Shown here: piece by piece, positions 55,494 to 64,000 of the stretch
Layout: each line of letters opens with the position of its first letter
How positions within the stretch are numbered: the stretch's first letter is position 1
Assembly: GCF_014076845.1 (NCBI RefSeq)
Contig: NZ_JACGUT010000078.1
Location: 90,585-154,584 of the forward strand
Length of the DNA stretch: 64,000 bases
Source: Colwellia sp. MB3u-41
GTDB taxonomy: Bacteria; Pseudomonadota; Gammaproteobacteria; Enterobacterales; Alteromonadaceae
Direction of reading: 5' to 3'
Position numbers and translations under genes: made by a program
Notes under the pieces: generated by a model
Databases searched by the model: none
The model's input: only the letters and a program-made list of their open reading frames with translations
What the model was told of the DNA's origin: nothing

Positions 55494-56882
55494 TTAGATA
55501 ATAATATTTTGCTTATAACTTGCTTGTGTAACATTGACTTGGTGTTGATGTTTTAATTTTTGGGCAAGTGTATCCATAGCTTCACCTTCTCCGTGCACAA
55601 GGACTACGGGTGGTTTATTTTCACAACCTTGATACCAATTGAGTAAGCCTTGTTGGTCAGCATGGGCAGAAAATCCACCAATGGTATGAATAGTTGCTTT
55701 AACCTGTATTTTTTCACCCCATAACTTAATGTATTCACAGCCATCAACAAGCGATCGTCCTAATGTTCCTTTTGCTTGAAAGCCAACAATAATCACATGG
55801 GTACTTTCGCGCCAAATATTATGTTTAAAATGGTGTTTAATCCTGCCTCCTGTACACATACCACTACCTGCTATAATAATTGCGCCTGAGGATATTTGGT
55901 TGATTTTCATCGAGTATTCAGTTTTTTCTGACATATGTAAATTAGGTAAGTTGAATAATCCCTCATCTTTTTGTTTAATATCTTCGGCTTTTGCATCGTA
56001 AACCTCATGGTGTTTTGCGTAAACCGCTGTTGCTTTAATCCCCATAGGACTATCAAGGAAAATTTGCCAGTCACCTAGCTGCCATTGGTCGAAATGCTGT
56101 TTAAATTCATAAAGTAATTCTTGCGTTCGTCCTACGGTAAAAGCAGGAATGAGTATATTCCCTTTGCTACTTTTAGCCTTAGCAATAATTTCTCCCATTT
56201 CTTGCCAAGTATCATCCCATTTTCGATGTAATCTATCGCCATAAGTACTCTCCATAATGACAAGATCAGCATGTTTAACGATAAAGGGATCACGTAAGAT
56301 AGGAGCGTTTTTATGGCCTAAATCACCGCTAAAGACTATCTTTTTGCTAATGCCATTTTCAACAAGGGTTAATTCAAGAATGGCAGAACCAATAATATGA
56401 CCCGCATCCCTAAGGGTTAGTTCTGCGCCTTCACATATCTCTAATGCTTTATCATAGCTAAGACCTTTAAAATACTGGCAGGTAGTTTCGGCTTCTGCTG
56501 TTGTATAAAGAGGTTCAACTAAACTTAAGCCTTTACGTTCGCGCTTTTTATTCTCCCAGCGTGCCTCTTTTTCGTGAATGTAGCCTGAGTCGATTAACAT
56601 GATTTTACATAAATCTACAGTCGCATTATGGGTATAGATAGCGCCATGAAATCCTTCTTTGATAAGTAGGGGTAATCGACCGGTGTGGTCAAGATGGGCA
56701 TGGCTAACGATTACGGCATCTAACTCACTTACCTCAAAAGGGAAGGGATCATGATTGTGTTTTTCATGCTCATGAGATCCTTGAAACATACCACATTCTA
56801 CCAGTATGTTTTTGGTGTTTACTTGTACCAAATAGCAAGAACCTGTGACTTCTCGAGTGGCGCCAAAGAATTTAATATTCAT
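55494..56882 (-). CDS. Beta-CASP metallo-beta-lactamase RNA nuclease
   Basis: 462 residues. The MBL motif is VIVSHAHLDHTGRLPLL (HxHxDH). Further metal ligands are in RDAGHIIGSAILEL and VFSGDLGHKNAP. The beta-CASP region follows, with AFTVGRTQELLYEF and SSGAIIIAGSGMCTGGRIKHH. The end TIHTIGGFSAHADQQGLLNWY is the RMMBL motif. These enzymes are RNA endo- or exonucleases of the CPSF73/YsgA type. The gene overlaps no neighbour but lies 11 bases before a Usp gene, a common pairing. Confidence 0.93.
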   Translation of the reverse strand: MNIKFFGATREVTGSCYLVQVNTKNILVECGMFQGSHEHEKHNHDPFPFEVSELDAVIVSHAHLDHTGRLPLLIKEGFHGAIYTHNATVDLCKIMLIDSGYIHEKEARWENKKRERKGLSLVEPLYTTAEAETTCQYFKGLSYDKALEICEGAELTLRDAGHIIGSAILELTLVENGISKKIVFSGDLGHKNAPILRDPFIVKHADLVIMESTYGDRLHRKWDDTWQEMGEIIAKAKSSKGNILIPAFTVGRTQELLYEFKQHFDQWQLGDWQIFLDSPMGIKATAVYAKHHEVYDAKAEDIKQKDEGLFNLPNLHMSEKTEYSMKINQISSGAIIIAGSGMCTGGRIKHHFKHNIWRESTHVIIVGFQAKGTLGRSLVDGCEYIKLWGEKIQVKATIHTIGGFSAHADQQGLLNWYQGCENKPPVVLVHGEGEAMDTLAQKLKHQHQVNVTQASYKQNIII

Positions 56883-56899
56883 GTTAACTCCTGTAATGA

Positions 56900-57355
56900 C
56901 TATTGAGGATAATACTGATATTTGGTTTGCTTATAAGGGGATAAGGTGTAATTTTTTTGTAAAAATGAAACTAAATCAATAAGTTCATTTATGGTCATGA
57001 CATCATTAAATACTTTCATCTTTGATTTACCTTCAGGTGTTTTTTGTTTAGCGAAATGAAGGGGCGAAAATTTATGAGAAGGATTAATGATTGAAGTGAC
57101 TAATTCAGCATAAGTAACAATTTTAGTTTTCTCGCCCCCAAGAACAATTGACATATCAAGCTGTTTGACAACATTTGGGTCTTCAACGCCTTTGAGTGTA
57201 TGACAAGCTAAACATTCAAATTTTAAAAAGACGGCTTTTCCTGTTTCCATATTACCTTTAGGCAAGCTAAAGCCTCGCGGGGAATCAGCACCTTTATCAC
57301 AACTAGCTAACGTTAATAGCATCATGATAAATAAAGTTGAGAGCGTATATTTCAT
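56900..57355 (-). CDS. Lipoprotein c-type cytochrome
   Basis: 151 residues. A lipoprotein signal (LSTLFIMMLLTLASC) places it in the periplasm, anchored by the Cys. The single haem motif CLACH lies in KFECLACHTLKGVED. The likely sixth ligand Met is in PEGKSKMKVFNDVMTI. It is the first gene of the operon with the RNA nuclease and Usp, separated from the former by 17 bases. A role in electron transfer or sensing is likely, but no partner oxidoreductase is nearby. Confidence 0.87.
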   Translation of the reverse strand: MKYTLSTLFIMMLLTLASCDKGADSPRGFSLPKGNMETGKAVFLKFECLACHTLKGVEDPNVVKQLDMSIVLGGEKTKIVTYAELVTSIINPSHKFSPLHFAKQKTPEGKSKMKVFNDVMTINELIDLVSFLQKNYTLSPYKQTKYQYYPQ

Positions 57356-57717
57356 TGTTTATCCTTAGTTATTTGTGTTCCAATGATTAAAAAATATAGC
57401 CACACTCATTAATTGTTTGTAGGGAAGAGTGAACAATCATAAAATCAGGCTATTTGACTTCATAAAGTCTTTCTAGTAGAAATATCACACAAAATTTATT
57501 GTGTACTATCTACTAACAGGCTGAATTTTAGTCTAGTTACATTCAATGAATAACTCTAATTTATGTTGAAAAACATTGATACAGATCAACCCAATAGACA
57601 TAACTAATAAACGAGTAGCGAAATTATATATTGAGCGCAGGACTGATGATTTTCTTTATTTTACCTGTATCTGAATAATACCATTAGCCCATGTAATACT
57701 CAGGAGGATTATTTTCA
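57356..57717. other. Divergent gene-free region
   Basis: About 360 bases without a gene between the cytochrome operon and phzF. It includes the sequence TTGATACAGATCAACCC (57577-57593), which resembles an FNR/CRP-type half site TTGAT-N4-ATCAA on both arms. This could give oxygen or catabolite control to the flanking cytochrome operon, in the minus direction. Confidence 0.45.
57577..57590. promoter_or_regulatory. FNR/Anr-type box
   Basis: TTGATACAGATCAA fits the FNR consensus TTGAT-N4-ATCAA exactly. It lies about 225 bases before the cytochrome c start on the minus strand and about 130 bases before phzF. An anaerobic regulator is a fitting partner for a cytochrome, Usp and nuclease operon. 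The distance to the cytochrome start is longer than usual, so a leader or a different target is possible. Confidence 0.6.
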
Positions 57718-58509
57718 ATGGAATTAAAAATTAATATCATAGATGCATTTACTGATGAACTTTTTAAAGGTAATCCTGCCGCGGTAATTATCACGGAAAA
57801 TTGGCTTTCAAGCGATCTTATGCAATCAATTGCCTTTGAAAACAACCTTTCAGAAACGGCATTTGTTAAAAAAATCAATAGTAAAGAGTATGAAATACGT
57901 TGGTTTTCACCGATAACAGAAATTGACTTTTGTGGGCATGCAACACTTGCCGCTTCATTTGTTATTTTTGCTCATAATAACGATGTGAATAAAATTACTT
58001 TTTTTGCACAAGCGGTGGGCAGTTTATCGGTGACACAAAATAACAACGGTGCTATCGAAATGTGCTTCCCTAATAAAAAACCTACAGTCGTTGATAAAAT
58101 CCCTAGTGGGCTGTTGAATGGTTTGTCGATTAAACCCGTGAACGTTTTATTAAATGACCAAGCATATTTTGTTGTTTATGAAAAAGAAGAAGATGTACTT
58201 AGCGTTGAACAAGATAGTGAGCAGTTGAAACAACTTGCTCCTTATGACGTTGTGGTAACGTCAAGATCAAGCAAATATGATTTTGTTTCTCGATATTTTT
58301 GGCCTGCAAATGGTGGAGATGAAGACCCTGTTACGGGCTCAATTCATACAGGCTTAGCACCTTATTGGGCTGAGCAATTAAACAAAAAAGAACTCGTCGC
58401 TTATCAAGCTTCTGCCCGAGGAGGAAAATTAATATGCCTTATAACAGATGATAACGTTTATATATCAGGTAAAGCCATTCAATACTTAGTCGGTGAAATT
58501 ACGGTTTAG
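57718..58509 (+). CDS. PhzF family isomerase-like protein
   Basis: 263 residues of the diaminopimelate-epimerase fold. The first half has AFTDELFKGNPAAVII, FENNLSETAFV and RWFSPITEIDFCGHATLAAS, the active-site Glu being in NNLSETAF. The second half has FWPANGGDEDPVTGSIHTGL, the substrate loop. PhzF-like enzymes isomerise small acids; the substrate of this subgroup is unknown. The gene starts after AGGAGG and stands alone. Confidence 0.93.
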   Translation: MELKINIIDAFTDELFKGNPAAVIITENWLSSDLMQSIAFENNLSETAFVKKINSKEYEIRWFSPITEIDFCGHATLAASFVIFAHNNDVNKITFFAQAVGSLSVTQNNNGAIEMCFPNKKPTVVDKIPSGLLNGLSIKPVNVLLNDQAYFVVYEKEEDVLSVEQDSEQLKQLAPYDVVVTSRSSKYDFVSRYFWPANGGDEDPVTGSIHTGLAPYWAEQLNKKELVAYQASARGGKLICLITDDNVYISGKAIQYLVGEITV

Positions 58510-58559
58510 CGGGAATGCGAACGTCCTTATAGAGTTTACGCTCACGAGTTTATAACTTG

Positions 58560-59400
58560 CACTTTGTCTAGGCGGGTGGTTTGGGAATCGCTGTCGCTGA
58601 TATCGGACGTTCACTAGATTTTATGATTAACCGAGTAAAAAATTATCGTATTGGTAAGTTAGGGGCTGTGTATTTAGTTTTAGGTCATGGAACAATTATG
58701 CTTTAGGGTACAAAATCATAAATAGGGCAACGCATCGAATTTCTCTCTATCAACAATAGCGCTATTTATAATATTGAAATTAACGGAAGAGACCATGTTA
58801 TATCTAGCACGTCTCTAATGCATTTTATTGGTATTTAGTGGCTGAAATACAAGATAAAAAACAGTATGTGCTTATCATTAATGCAATAAATAAAAATATT
58901 ATTGTAGACGTAGTTATTGTCTTGAACCGCTTTGCATTTATGCAGATTTTAGTGGGTAAGATTTTTAAACCCATTGATAGGTTCACTAAAACTGTAATAG
59001 CATTAACAGAAAATGGTGGCGATTTAACCGTATGATTATAGGTCAATGAAAATGAAGAAATAGCCCACTTAGCGATAAAATTTAATTTGTCTTTAGAACA
59101 ACTTCACGAAATGTTCAAACAATTTTCTTTTTTGCCATTCAGGTGCAATTTATATCTGAACATGTTCAAGAAATGGCGAGCCTGGCCCAAATGAATACAT
59201 TTTTAGCAACAGTGGCTAAAGAGCAAACGTTAGCCAATTCAGCAATTAGTTAAAATATAGTGATGATCTCAGATTCAGCTAATCAGAGCAGAGCAAGTAT
59301 AAAGGAATCGGCAGCGTTATTTTTGGTTTATATGGCGAGTCTAATTCACTGAACAAATTAATAAAAAATGTTACGCGTAAGTTATTCAATAATTTTACCT
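58560..59400 (+). pseudogene. Decayed methyl-accepting chemotaxis protein
   Basis: Fragments in different frames spell parts of a chemoreceptor. First comes a Cache-like piece (MINRVKNYRIGKLGAVYLV). Then a HAMP-region piece follows (KIFKPIDRFTKTVIALTEN then GGDLTV, stop), continued by NENEEIAHLAIKFNLSLEQL and then SEHVQEMASLAQMN. Stops and frameshifts separate them, so no functional receptor is made. The cytoplasmic signalling tip is missing. The stretch from 58510 to 59482 holds no intact gene. Confidence 0.7.
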
Positions 59401-59482
59401 GAAAATAAGGCTTAAATAGGTGATGAATAGATCTTATCGTTTTACTTGTACGTATACTAAAATAAAGTTGTGGGTTTGATTT

Positions 59483-59977
59483 ATGTTAATTAATTTAATT
59501 GGTTTTAATGTTTCTTGGTTTGGCTTGGTTTACTGGGGCAATAATTTTATCCCTGTTGCTTTTTTATTGCTGCTTGCACATCTTTTTTTTCAATCAAAAA
59601 ATTACAAAGAATTTTTACTGATAGTAGTCGTCAGTGTGATTGGTATAAGTGTTGATTCTTTATTACAACAACTCGCGCTTTTTATTTTTCTTGAACCTTC
59701 TCATATTCCATTTTGGTTAATGATGCTGTGGGCAAGTTTTGCTGCCACTATTTGTCATAGCCTTAATTTTTTAGCCTCTTCAAAAATGTTGCAATTGGCC
59801 GTAGGAGGTTTAATTTCACCGTTAAGTTACATTGCTGGTTATAAATTTATGGTGGTTGATTTTGGTTACTCAATGTTTATCACCTATGTTGTTTTAGCGC
59901 TGGTGTGGGGTGGTTTGTTTATTTTGTTTTATTATTTGAAAGGTAAAATTATGAAAGGAGAGATGAGTTATGCCTAA
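59483..59977 (+). CDS. DUF2878 membrane protein
   Basis: 164 residues with about five membrane helices (NFIPVAFLLLLAHLFF, FLLIVVVSVIGISVDSLL, PFWLMMLWASFAATIC, PLSYIAGYKF, TYVVLALVWGGLFILFYYL). This pattern fits DUF2878. In many Vibrio, Shewanella and Colwellia genomes such genes sit in a light- or singlet-oxygen-responsive cluster with photolyase, DUF1365 and cyclopropane-synthase genes. Its stop overlaps the next start by 8 bases. The function is unknown. Confidence 0.83.
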   Translation: MLINLIGFNVSWFGLVYWGNNFIPVAFLLLLAHLFFQSKNYKEFLLIVVVSVIGISVDSLLQQLALFIFLEPSHIPFWLMMLWASFAATICHSLNFLASSKMLQLAVGGLISPLSYIAGYKFMVVDFGYSMFITYVVLALVWGGLFILFYYLKGKIMKGEMSYA

Positions 59978-60521
59978 GCTTTACGTGTACCTAATGCTGA
60001 CCTTGAGTTTACAAAACTTTATATTGGGTCAAACAATAGCTAAGCCGTTAAATACATTAGATAATATTATTCAAGAACAATCTTATATATCCATTGGCGA
60101 AACCACATATTCTCTTTTATTTTGGGACCTTTATAAAAGTAAATTATTGACCACAACAGGCATTTATCCTATTCAAACAGATAAGGATAAGCTTATTTAT
60201 CAAATCAATTACCTTATCGGTATTTCAAGTAAAGACTTGGTCAATCGTACCGTTGAGCAATGGCAATATCTGGGTGTTGAACCAGAATTATATGCGGTTT
60301 ATTTACCAATACTCCATAAAATATGGCCAGATATTGAAGAAGGAGATAGTTTGTCATTGTATGTTAACAATAACAAAAGTGTCTTTTATTTTAACAATAA
60401 CCTTATTGGTGAAATTAACCAACCAGAATTTAGTCAACTTTTTCTAGATATATGGCTATCAGAAAAAACCAGTGAACCCAAGCTACGGCTTGAATTATTA
60501 GGAATTAAAAATGATGAGTAA
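59970..60521 (+). CDS. Chalcone isomerase-like periplasmic protein
   Basis: 183 residues with a signal peptide (LYVYLMLTLSLQNFILG). The mature part (YISIGETTYSLLFWDLYKSKL, YLGVEPELYAVYLPILHKIW and IEEGDSLSLYVNNNKSVFYF) matches the chalcone-isomerase-like family common in gammaproteobacteria. It lies between DUF2878 and DUF3833 genes, with both junctions overlapping, so these three form one operon. The bacterial proteins are not known to act on flavonoids. Confidence 0.85.
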   Translation: MPKLYVYLMLTLSLQNFILGQTIAKPLNTLDNIIQEQSYISIGETTYSLLFWDLYKSKLLTTTGIYPIQTDKDKLIYQINYLIGISSKDLVNRTVEQWQYLGVEPELYAVYLPILHKIWPDIEEGDSLSLYVNNNKSVFYFNNNLIGEINQPEFSQLFLDIWLSEKTSEPKLRLELLGIKNDE

Positions 60522-61071
60522 ATTGATGAAATCTTTAGTTTTTGTGACAACCTGTTTTCTTATTTCTAGTTGCTCTGTTGTCTTAAATGACTATAAAGCC
60601 GTAGATAAACCATTTGATATAAAAACTTATTTTGACCGTCAAGTTATTGCTTGGGGGATGATCCAAGATTATTCCAATAAAGTAAAAAGACGATTTTGTG
60701 TTGAAATCAATGCCACATGGAAAGATGAAAAAGGCGTATTAGCTGAAAAATTTTATTTTAATGATGGTGAAATTAGCTATAGAAATTGGCAACTAACTAA
60801 ATTAGCCGACGGAAGCTACACCGGTACAGCAGAAGATGTTGTCGGTACAGCTATAGGTAAACATCAAGGGTTCGCTTTTCAATTTCAATATGAATTATCA
60901 TTAAATATAGACGGTGACATCACACAAGTTACTATGGATGATTGGATGTACCAACTTGACGAAAATAGAGTCATGAATCAAACGTCTATGTCTAAATTCG
61001 GTATTAAAGTTGCTGAAGTGACTTTGTTTTTTGATAAGGAAACAATAAACCAGAGCTGCCCATCGACTTAA
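60511..61071 (+). CDS. DUF3833 lipoprotein
   Basis: 186 residues with a lipoprotein signal (SLVFVTTCFLISSC). The mature part contains FDRQVIAWGMIQDYSNKVKR, ATWKDEKGVLAEKFYFNDGE and DDWMYQLDENRVMNQTSMSK, as in DUF3833. It overlaps the previous gene by 11 bases. Members are thought to be envelope proteins of the same photo-oxidative cluster. Its stop meets the stop of a convergent epimerase gene one base apart. Confidence 0.88.
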   Translation: MMSKLMKSLVFVTTCFLISSCSVVLNDYKAVDKPFDIKTYFDRQVIAWGMIQDYSNKVKRRFCVEINATWKDEKGVLAEKFYFNDGEISYRNWQLTKLADGSYTGTAEDVVGTAIGKHQGFAFQFQYELSLNIDGDITQVTMDDWMYQLDENRVMNQTSMSKFGIKVAEVTLFFDKETINQSCPST

Positions 61072-61072
61072 A

Positions 61073-61969
61073 TTACTTTAATAAATCAGTCAAAGCTGGT
61101 CCAATATCACTATGTTTAAAAGTAAAACCGTTATTCAATAGCTTTTGTGGAACTACATTTTGTCCAAAAAGTAACAGCTCTGCCATTTCACCAAATATAA
61201 GTTTAAGTAATGGAGCAGGTGTCATTAATATGCAAGGGCGATGCAGTGATTTAGCTAAGGCTTTTGAAAACGTTTCATTGGTTGCTGCGTTAGGTGAGGT
61301 CATATTGATAGGCCCTGATAAGTTGTTATTGCCGATAATATATATAATTGCCGAAACCATATCCTCTAGATGGATCCAAGACATGAATTGACCACCGTGA
61401 CTAATTTTGCCACCAACGCCTAATTTAAAAGGGAGTATCATTTTAGCTAACGCACCTGACTCCCTATCTAAAACGATGCCGGTACGTAGTATGGCAACTC
61501 GAGTCTTAGCAGAGATAGCGGCTAGTGCATTCTCTTCCCATTTCGCACATACATCATGCGTAAACTCTTGATGGAAATCAGAAAAGTCTTCATCAATCGG
61601 CATATCGTTTTGTCGACCATAAATGCCAATAGCACTCCCTGAAATGAGTACACGGGGCGGCTTTTGCGCGATAGAAATTAAATGGGTTATCTGTGCCGTA
61701 ATATTCCACCTGCTGTCACAAATTTTATTTTTTTGTTCTCTTGTCCAACGTTTATCCGCAATAGGCTCACCTGCAAGGTTAATAACAATATCGCTGTGTT
61801 CTATATCTGAAAGTGACAGTTCGTCAATAAAGTTAATGTCATTTGTTAATCGTAAAGAAGCTGTTGCTATATTTCTAGTCAACACCGTGACGGTGTTGTC
61901 TTTAAAATTTATAGATTTGATCAATGCTTGACCAATAAGGCCAGTACCACCGGTAATAAGAAAATTCAT
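61073..61969 (-). CDS. TIGR01777-type NAD-dependent epimerase (YfcH-like)
   Basis: 298 residues of the extended short-chain dehydrogenase fold. The nucleotide site is FLITGGTGLIGQALIKSI, then VINLAGEPIADKRWT. The active-site Tyr-x3-Lys is degenerate in this family. RVLISGSAIGIYGRQ, GQFMSWIHLEDMVSAI and GPINMTSPNAATNE complete the signature of the TIGR01777 (YfcH) family, often found near the DUF2878/DUF3833 cluster. The substrate is unknown. Confidence 0.9.
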   Translation of the reverse strand: MNFLITGGTGLIGQALIKSINFKDNTVTVLTRNIATASLRLTNDINFIDELSLSDIEHSDIVINLAGEPIADKRWTREQKNKICDSRWNITAQITHLISIAQKPPRVLISGSAIGIYGRQNDMPIDEDFSDFHQEFTHDVCAKWEENALAAISAKTRVAILRTGIVLDRESGALAKMILPFKLGVGGKISHGGQFMSWIHLEDMVSAIIYIIGNNNLSGPINMTSPNAATNETFSKALAKSLHRPCILMTPAPLLKLIFGEMAELLLFGQNVVPQKLLNNGFTFKHSDIGPALTDLLK

Positions 61970-62132
61970 AAGTACATCCTAATTATTTAAACAACTAAAT
62001 TCATACGCGTGTTTTGTCGATTTAGATCTACAAAATATTTATATTTTTTTTATAAATATTTTATGATCCTCAGGTTTTTTTCTCTCGTAAGTTTAAAGGT
62101 AATTAATTCAATATGCATATAAGGGAAGCCCA

Positions 62133-63956
62133 GTGAAATATTTTAAAATGTTAAGTGTAGCCATTATAAGTTTAGTTTTTTTGCAAGCCTGTAATGATAA
62201 AGATACTAATGCAACGCCCGATTTACCTGAGCCTAAGGTAACTATTGTAGACGCAGCTATTAGTAACGGCAACTTTACCACATTAGTGGAGGCACTTCAG
62301 GCTACCGGCTTAGACAGTGTTTTATCTGATACTAGCGCTTCTTTTACTGTCTTTGCGCCAACAGACAGTGCTTTTGCATTACTCGGTCAAAACACGATTA
62401 ATGGTTTATTAGCCGACACAGACAGGTTAAGTGACATTCTCACTTATCATGTTATTAGTGGTGAAGTAGACGCTGCTACAGCCATCGGTCTGGCAGGAAC
62501 AACGGTTACTATGGTCAATGGTGACTCCGTGGGACTTTCTTTATCGGGTGATAATTTACTTGTTAATATGGCAACGGTTATTACGACAAATATTCAAACT
62601 GACAATGGTATTATTCATGTAGTAGATGCGGTTTTAATGCCGCCTGCAGATGTTATTGTACCGACAACGAATATTGTGGAAACGGCCATTGCTAATGGTA
62701 ATTTCACGACTTTAGTTGCGGCTTTACAAGCGACAGATTTAGACGCTGTATTAGCTGATGAAAGTGCAACCTTTACCGTTTTTGCCCCTACAGACGCTGC
62801 TTTTGCGCTTATTGGTGAAGCGACGATAAGTACGTTGCTTGATAATACTGATGTATTAACGAATATATTACTTCAACACGTTGTGCCTGAAATAGCGGTA
62901 GATTCTGTTACGGCCTATTCTCTTAATGGTGCAATGGTCTTGACAGCATCAACCGCTAAAATACCATTAGTGATAAATTCAATTACAGATATGTTAACGT
63001 TTGGTGGGGCAAATATCATTATTAAAGATATTTATACAACTAACGGTATTATTCATGTGATCGATGCCGTCATTGTCGGTGATGTTGAAATACCTGCACC
63101 AGCAATGAGTTTAGTTGATGTTGCCGTAGCTAACGGTAGTTTCACTACCTTAGTTGCAGCATTGCAAGCAACTAATCTAGATACCGTTTTAGCCGATTTA
63201 GACACTGACTACACCGTTTTTGCCCCTTCTGATGCCGCATTTGCAAAATTACCTGCAGGTACACTTGAAAGTTTAACTACCACACAACTAACTGATATTT
63301 TATTGTACCACGTACTACCAGGTAAGATTTTAGCCGATGGCGCAATTACTTTAGCTCAATCGTCATCAAATTTGGCAGATGCAGCTAATGGAGATAAAAT
63401 TGCTTTATCATTTACCAATTCAACCCTGTTTGTTAATGGTGCGAAGGTCAGTACAGCAGATGTTATGGCTGACAATGGTATTATTCATGTTATTGATAAC
63501 GTTATTATGCCGCCAACAGAGTCAGGTACACCTACAGATTCTATTGTAGATGTCGCGCTTGCTGACCCTGATACATTTTCTACTCTAGTGACGGCACTTA
63601 CCGCAGCGAATTTAGTCGATACTCTTGCTGATGAAACGAAGACATTTACTGTATTTGCACCCACTAATGCCGCGTTCGACAAAATTGATAGCGCAGTGCT
63701 AAATGCGCTTCTTGCTGATACAACTGCTTTAACCAAGGTGTTACTCACCCACGTAGTAGGCGAAGTCACATTAAGTTCATTAGACGCTTACGCAGCGAAT
63801 GGTCGAACGTTAGCAACATTATCTGGCACGAATGTTGGGATAAGTATCGATGAAGAATCCGGTATGTTAATGATTGGCGGCGCAACAATTGTTGTTTCTG
63901 ATATTTATACAACTAACGGTATTATTCATGTTATCGATACGGTTATCCTTGATTAA
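62133..63956 (+). CDS. Lipoprotein with four fasciclin (FAS1) domains
   Basis: 607 residues starting with GTG. A lipoprotein signal (ISLVFLQAC) precedes four tandem FAS1 domains, each about 135 residues, starting near residues 36, 179, 325 and 472. The H1 box appears in each, for example SFTVFAPTDSAFALL and TYTVFAPSDAAFAKL-type variants. Each ends with the H2 box NGIIHVIDAV or NGIIHVVDAV. FAS1 proteins take part in adhesion. The lipid anchor and the lack of a transmembrane segment suggest an outer-membrane surface protein. The repeats keep strong DNA similarity, so copy-number change by recombination is possible. The stop codon lies in the start of a 7-bp tandem repeat. Confidence 0.93.
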   Translation: MKYFKMLSVAIISLVFLQACNDKDTNATPDLPEPKVTIVDAAISNGNFTTLVEALQATGLDSVLSDTSASFTVFAPTDSAFALLGQNTINGLLADTDRLSDILTYHVISGEVDAATAIGLAGTTVTMVNGDSVGLSLSGDNLLVNMATVITTNIQTDNGIIHVVDAVLMPPADVIVPTTNIVETAIANGNFTTLVAALQATDLDAVLADESATFTVFAPTDAAFALIGEATISTLLDNTDVLTNILLQHVVPEIAVDSVTAYSLNGAMVLTASTAKIPLVINSITDMLTFGGANIIIKDIYTTNGIIHVIDAVIVGDVEIPAPAMSLVDVAVANGSFTTLVAALQATNLDTVLADLDTDYTVFAPSDAAFAKLPAGTLESLTTTQLTDILLYHVLPGKILADGAITLAQSSSNLADAANGDKIALSFTNSTLFVNGAKVSTADVMADNGIIHVIDNVIMPPTESGTPTDSIVDVALADPDTFSTLVTALTAANLVDTLADETKTFTVFAPTNAAFDKIDSAVLNALLADTTALTKVLLTHVVGEVTLSSLDAYAANGRTLATLSGTNVGISIDEESGMLMIGGATIVVSDIYTTNGIIHVIDTVILD

Positions 63957-63999
63957 AGATTAAAGATTAAAGATTAAAGATTAAAGATTAAAGATTAAA
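63951..63999 (+). repeat. Seven perfect copies of GATTAAA
   Basis: The 7-bp unit GATTAAA is repeated seven times without error from 63951 to 63999. The first copies contain the last codon and the stop TAA of the fasciclin gene, so expansion or contraction would not change the protein but could alter the message end. It resembles a slippage-prone simple repeat. The sequence to the right is out of view, starting with C at 64000. Confidence 0.95.
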
Positions 64000-64000
64000 C

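Noticed and set aside
1..64000. CRISPR arrays
   Set aside because: No regularly spaced repeats of 24-40 bases with unique spacers are visible; the only tandem array is the 7-bp repeat at the right end.
1..64000. tRNA or rRNA genes as island attachment site
   Set aside because: No cloverleaf or TpsiC-arm sequence was recognised; the right edge falls in a protein gene instead.

Overview
The window is AT-rich DNA from a marine gammaproteobacterium, most likely Alteromonadales close to Colwellia or Thalassotalea. The right third supports this: a DUF2878 / chalcone-isomerase-like / DUF3833 cluster, a TIGR01777 epimerase, a FadE-type acyl-CoA dehydrogenase, a BASS transporter and a MoxR/VWA pair, in a style typical of that order. 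I could not run a taxonomic search.

Bases 1-45,290 form a large accessory island rich in defence genes. From left to right it holds: (i) the end of a type II CBASS operon (E1 part of Cap2, a Cap3 JAB gene broken by one in-frame TGA, and an HNH-SAVED Cap5 effector); (ii) a Wadjet/Mks-type SMC operon in the order jetD-jetC-jetA-jetB; (iii) a zinc-motif gene broken by one TAA, and an HU gene; (iv) a minus-strand three-gene phospholipase-D-like operon; (v) a secreted metallo-beta-lactamase protein, a small protein and a probable outer-membrane barrel; (vi) a putative RiPP locus with a precursor carrying five Tyr-x-Gln motifs, a radical SAM/SPASM maturase and a convergent JmjC oxygenase that appears to start at AUU; (vii) SOS-controlled umuDC; (viii) an NYN-LOTUS gene and a Shango operon (TerB protein, BrxD-like ATPase, Lhr-like helicase) whose last gene overlaps a giant NACHT ATPase with a PD-(D/E)xK nuclease end; (ix) an SRAP relic; (x) a patchwork of small genes and a KAP NTPase separated by four copies of a short same-orientation repeat; (xi) a small tyrosine recombinase, an unknown gene and a KfrA-like DNA-binding protein with a palindromic operator.

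The right edge of the island is a broken moxR gene. A complete MoxR-family AAA gene lies at 44182-45024. A second, diverged copy keeps only its C-terminal half at 45289-45636, directly before the VWA partner gene. This suggests that foreign DNA entered moxR and brought, or left behind, a working copy.

From 45.6 kb onward the content looks like chromosomal core: hydrolases, a crotonase, a GST, a nitroreductase, the acyl-CoA dehydrogenase, a universal-stress-protein / beta-CASP nuclease / cytochrome c operon, PhzF, a decayed chemoreceptor, the DUF2878 cluster and a four-domain fasciclin lipoprotein ending in seven perfect 7-bp tandem repeats.

The best candidate for something new is the Tyr-x-Gln RiPP plus JmjC locus (17.6-20.5 kb). 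Next are the Shango-coupled NACHT nuclease and the repeat-bounded cassettes next to a solitary recombinase (34-42 kb). All family names come from reading motifs; no database search was possible.
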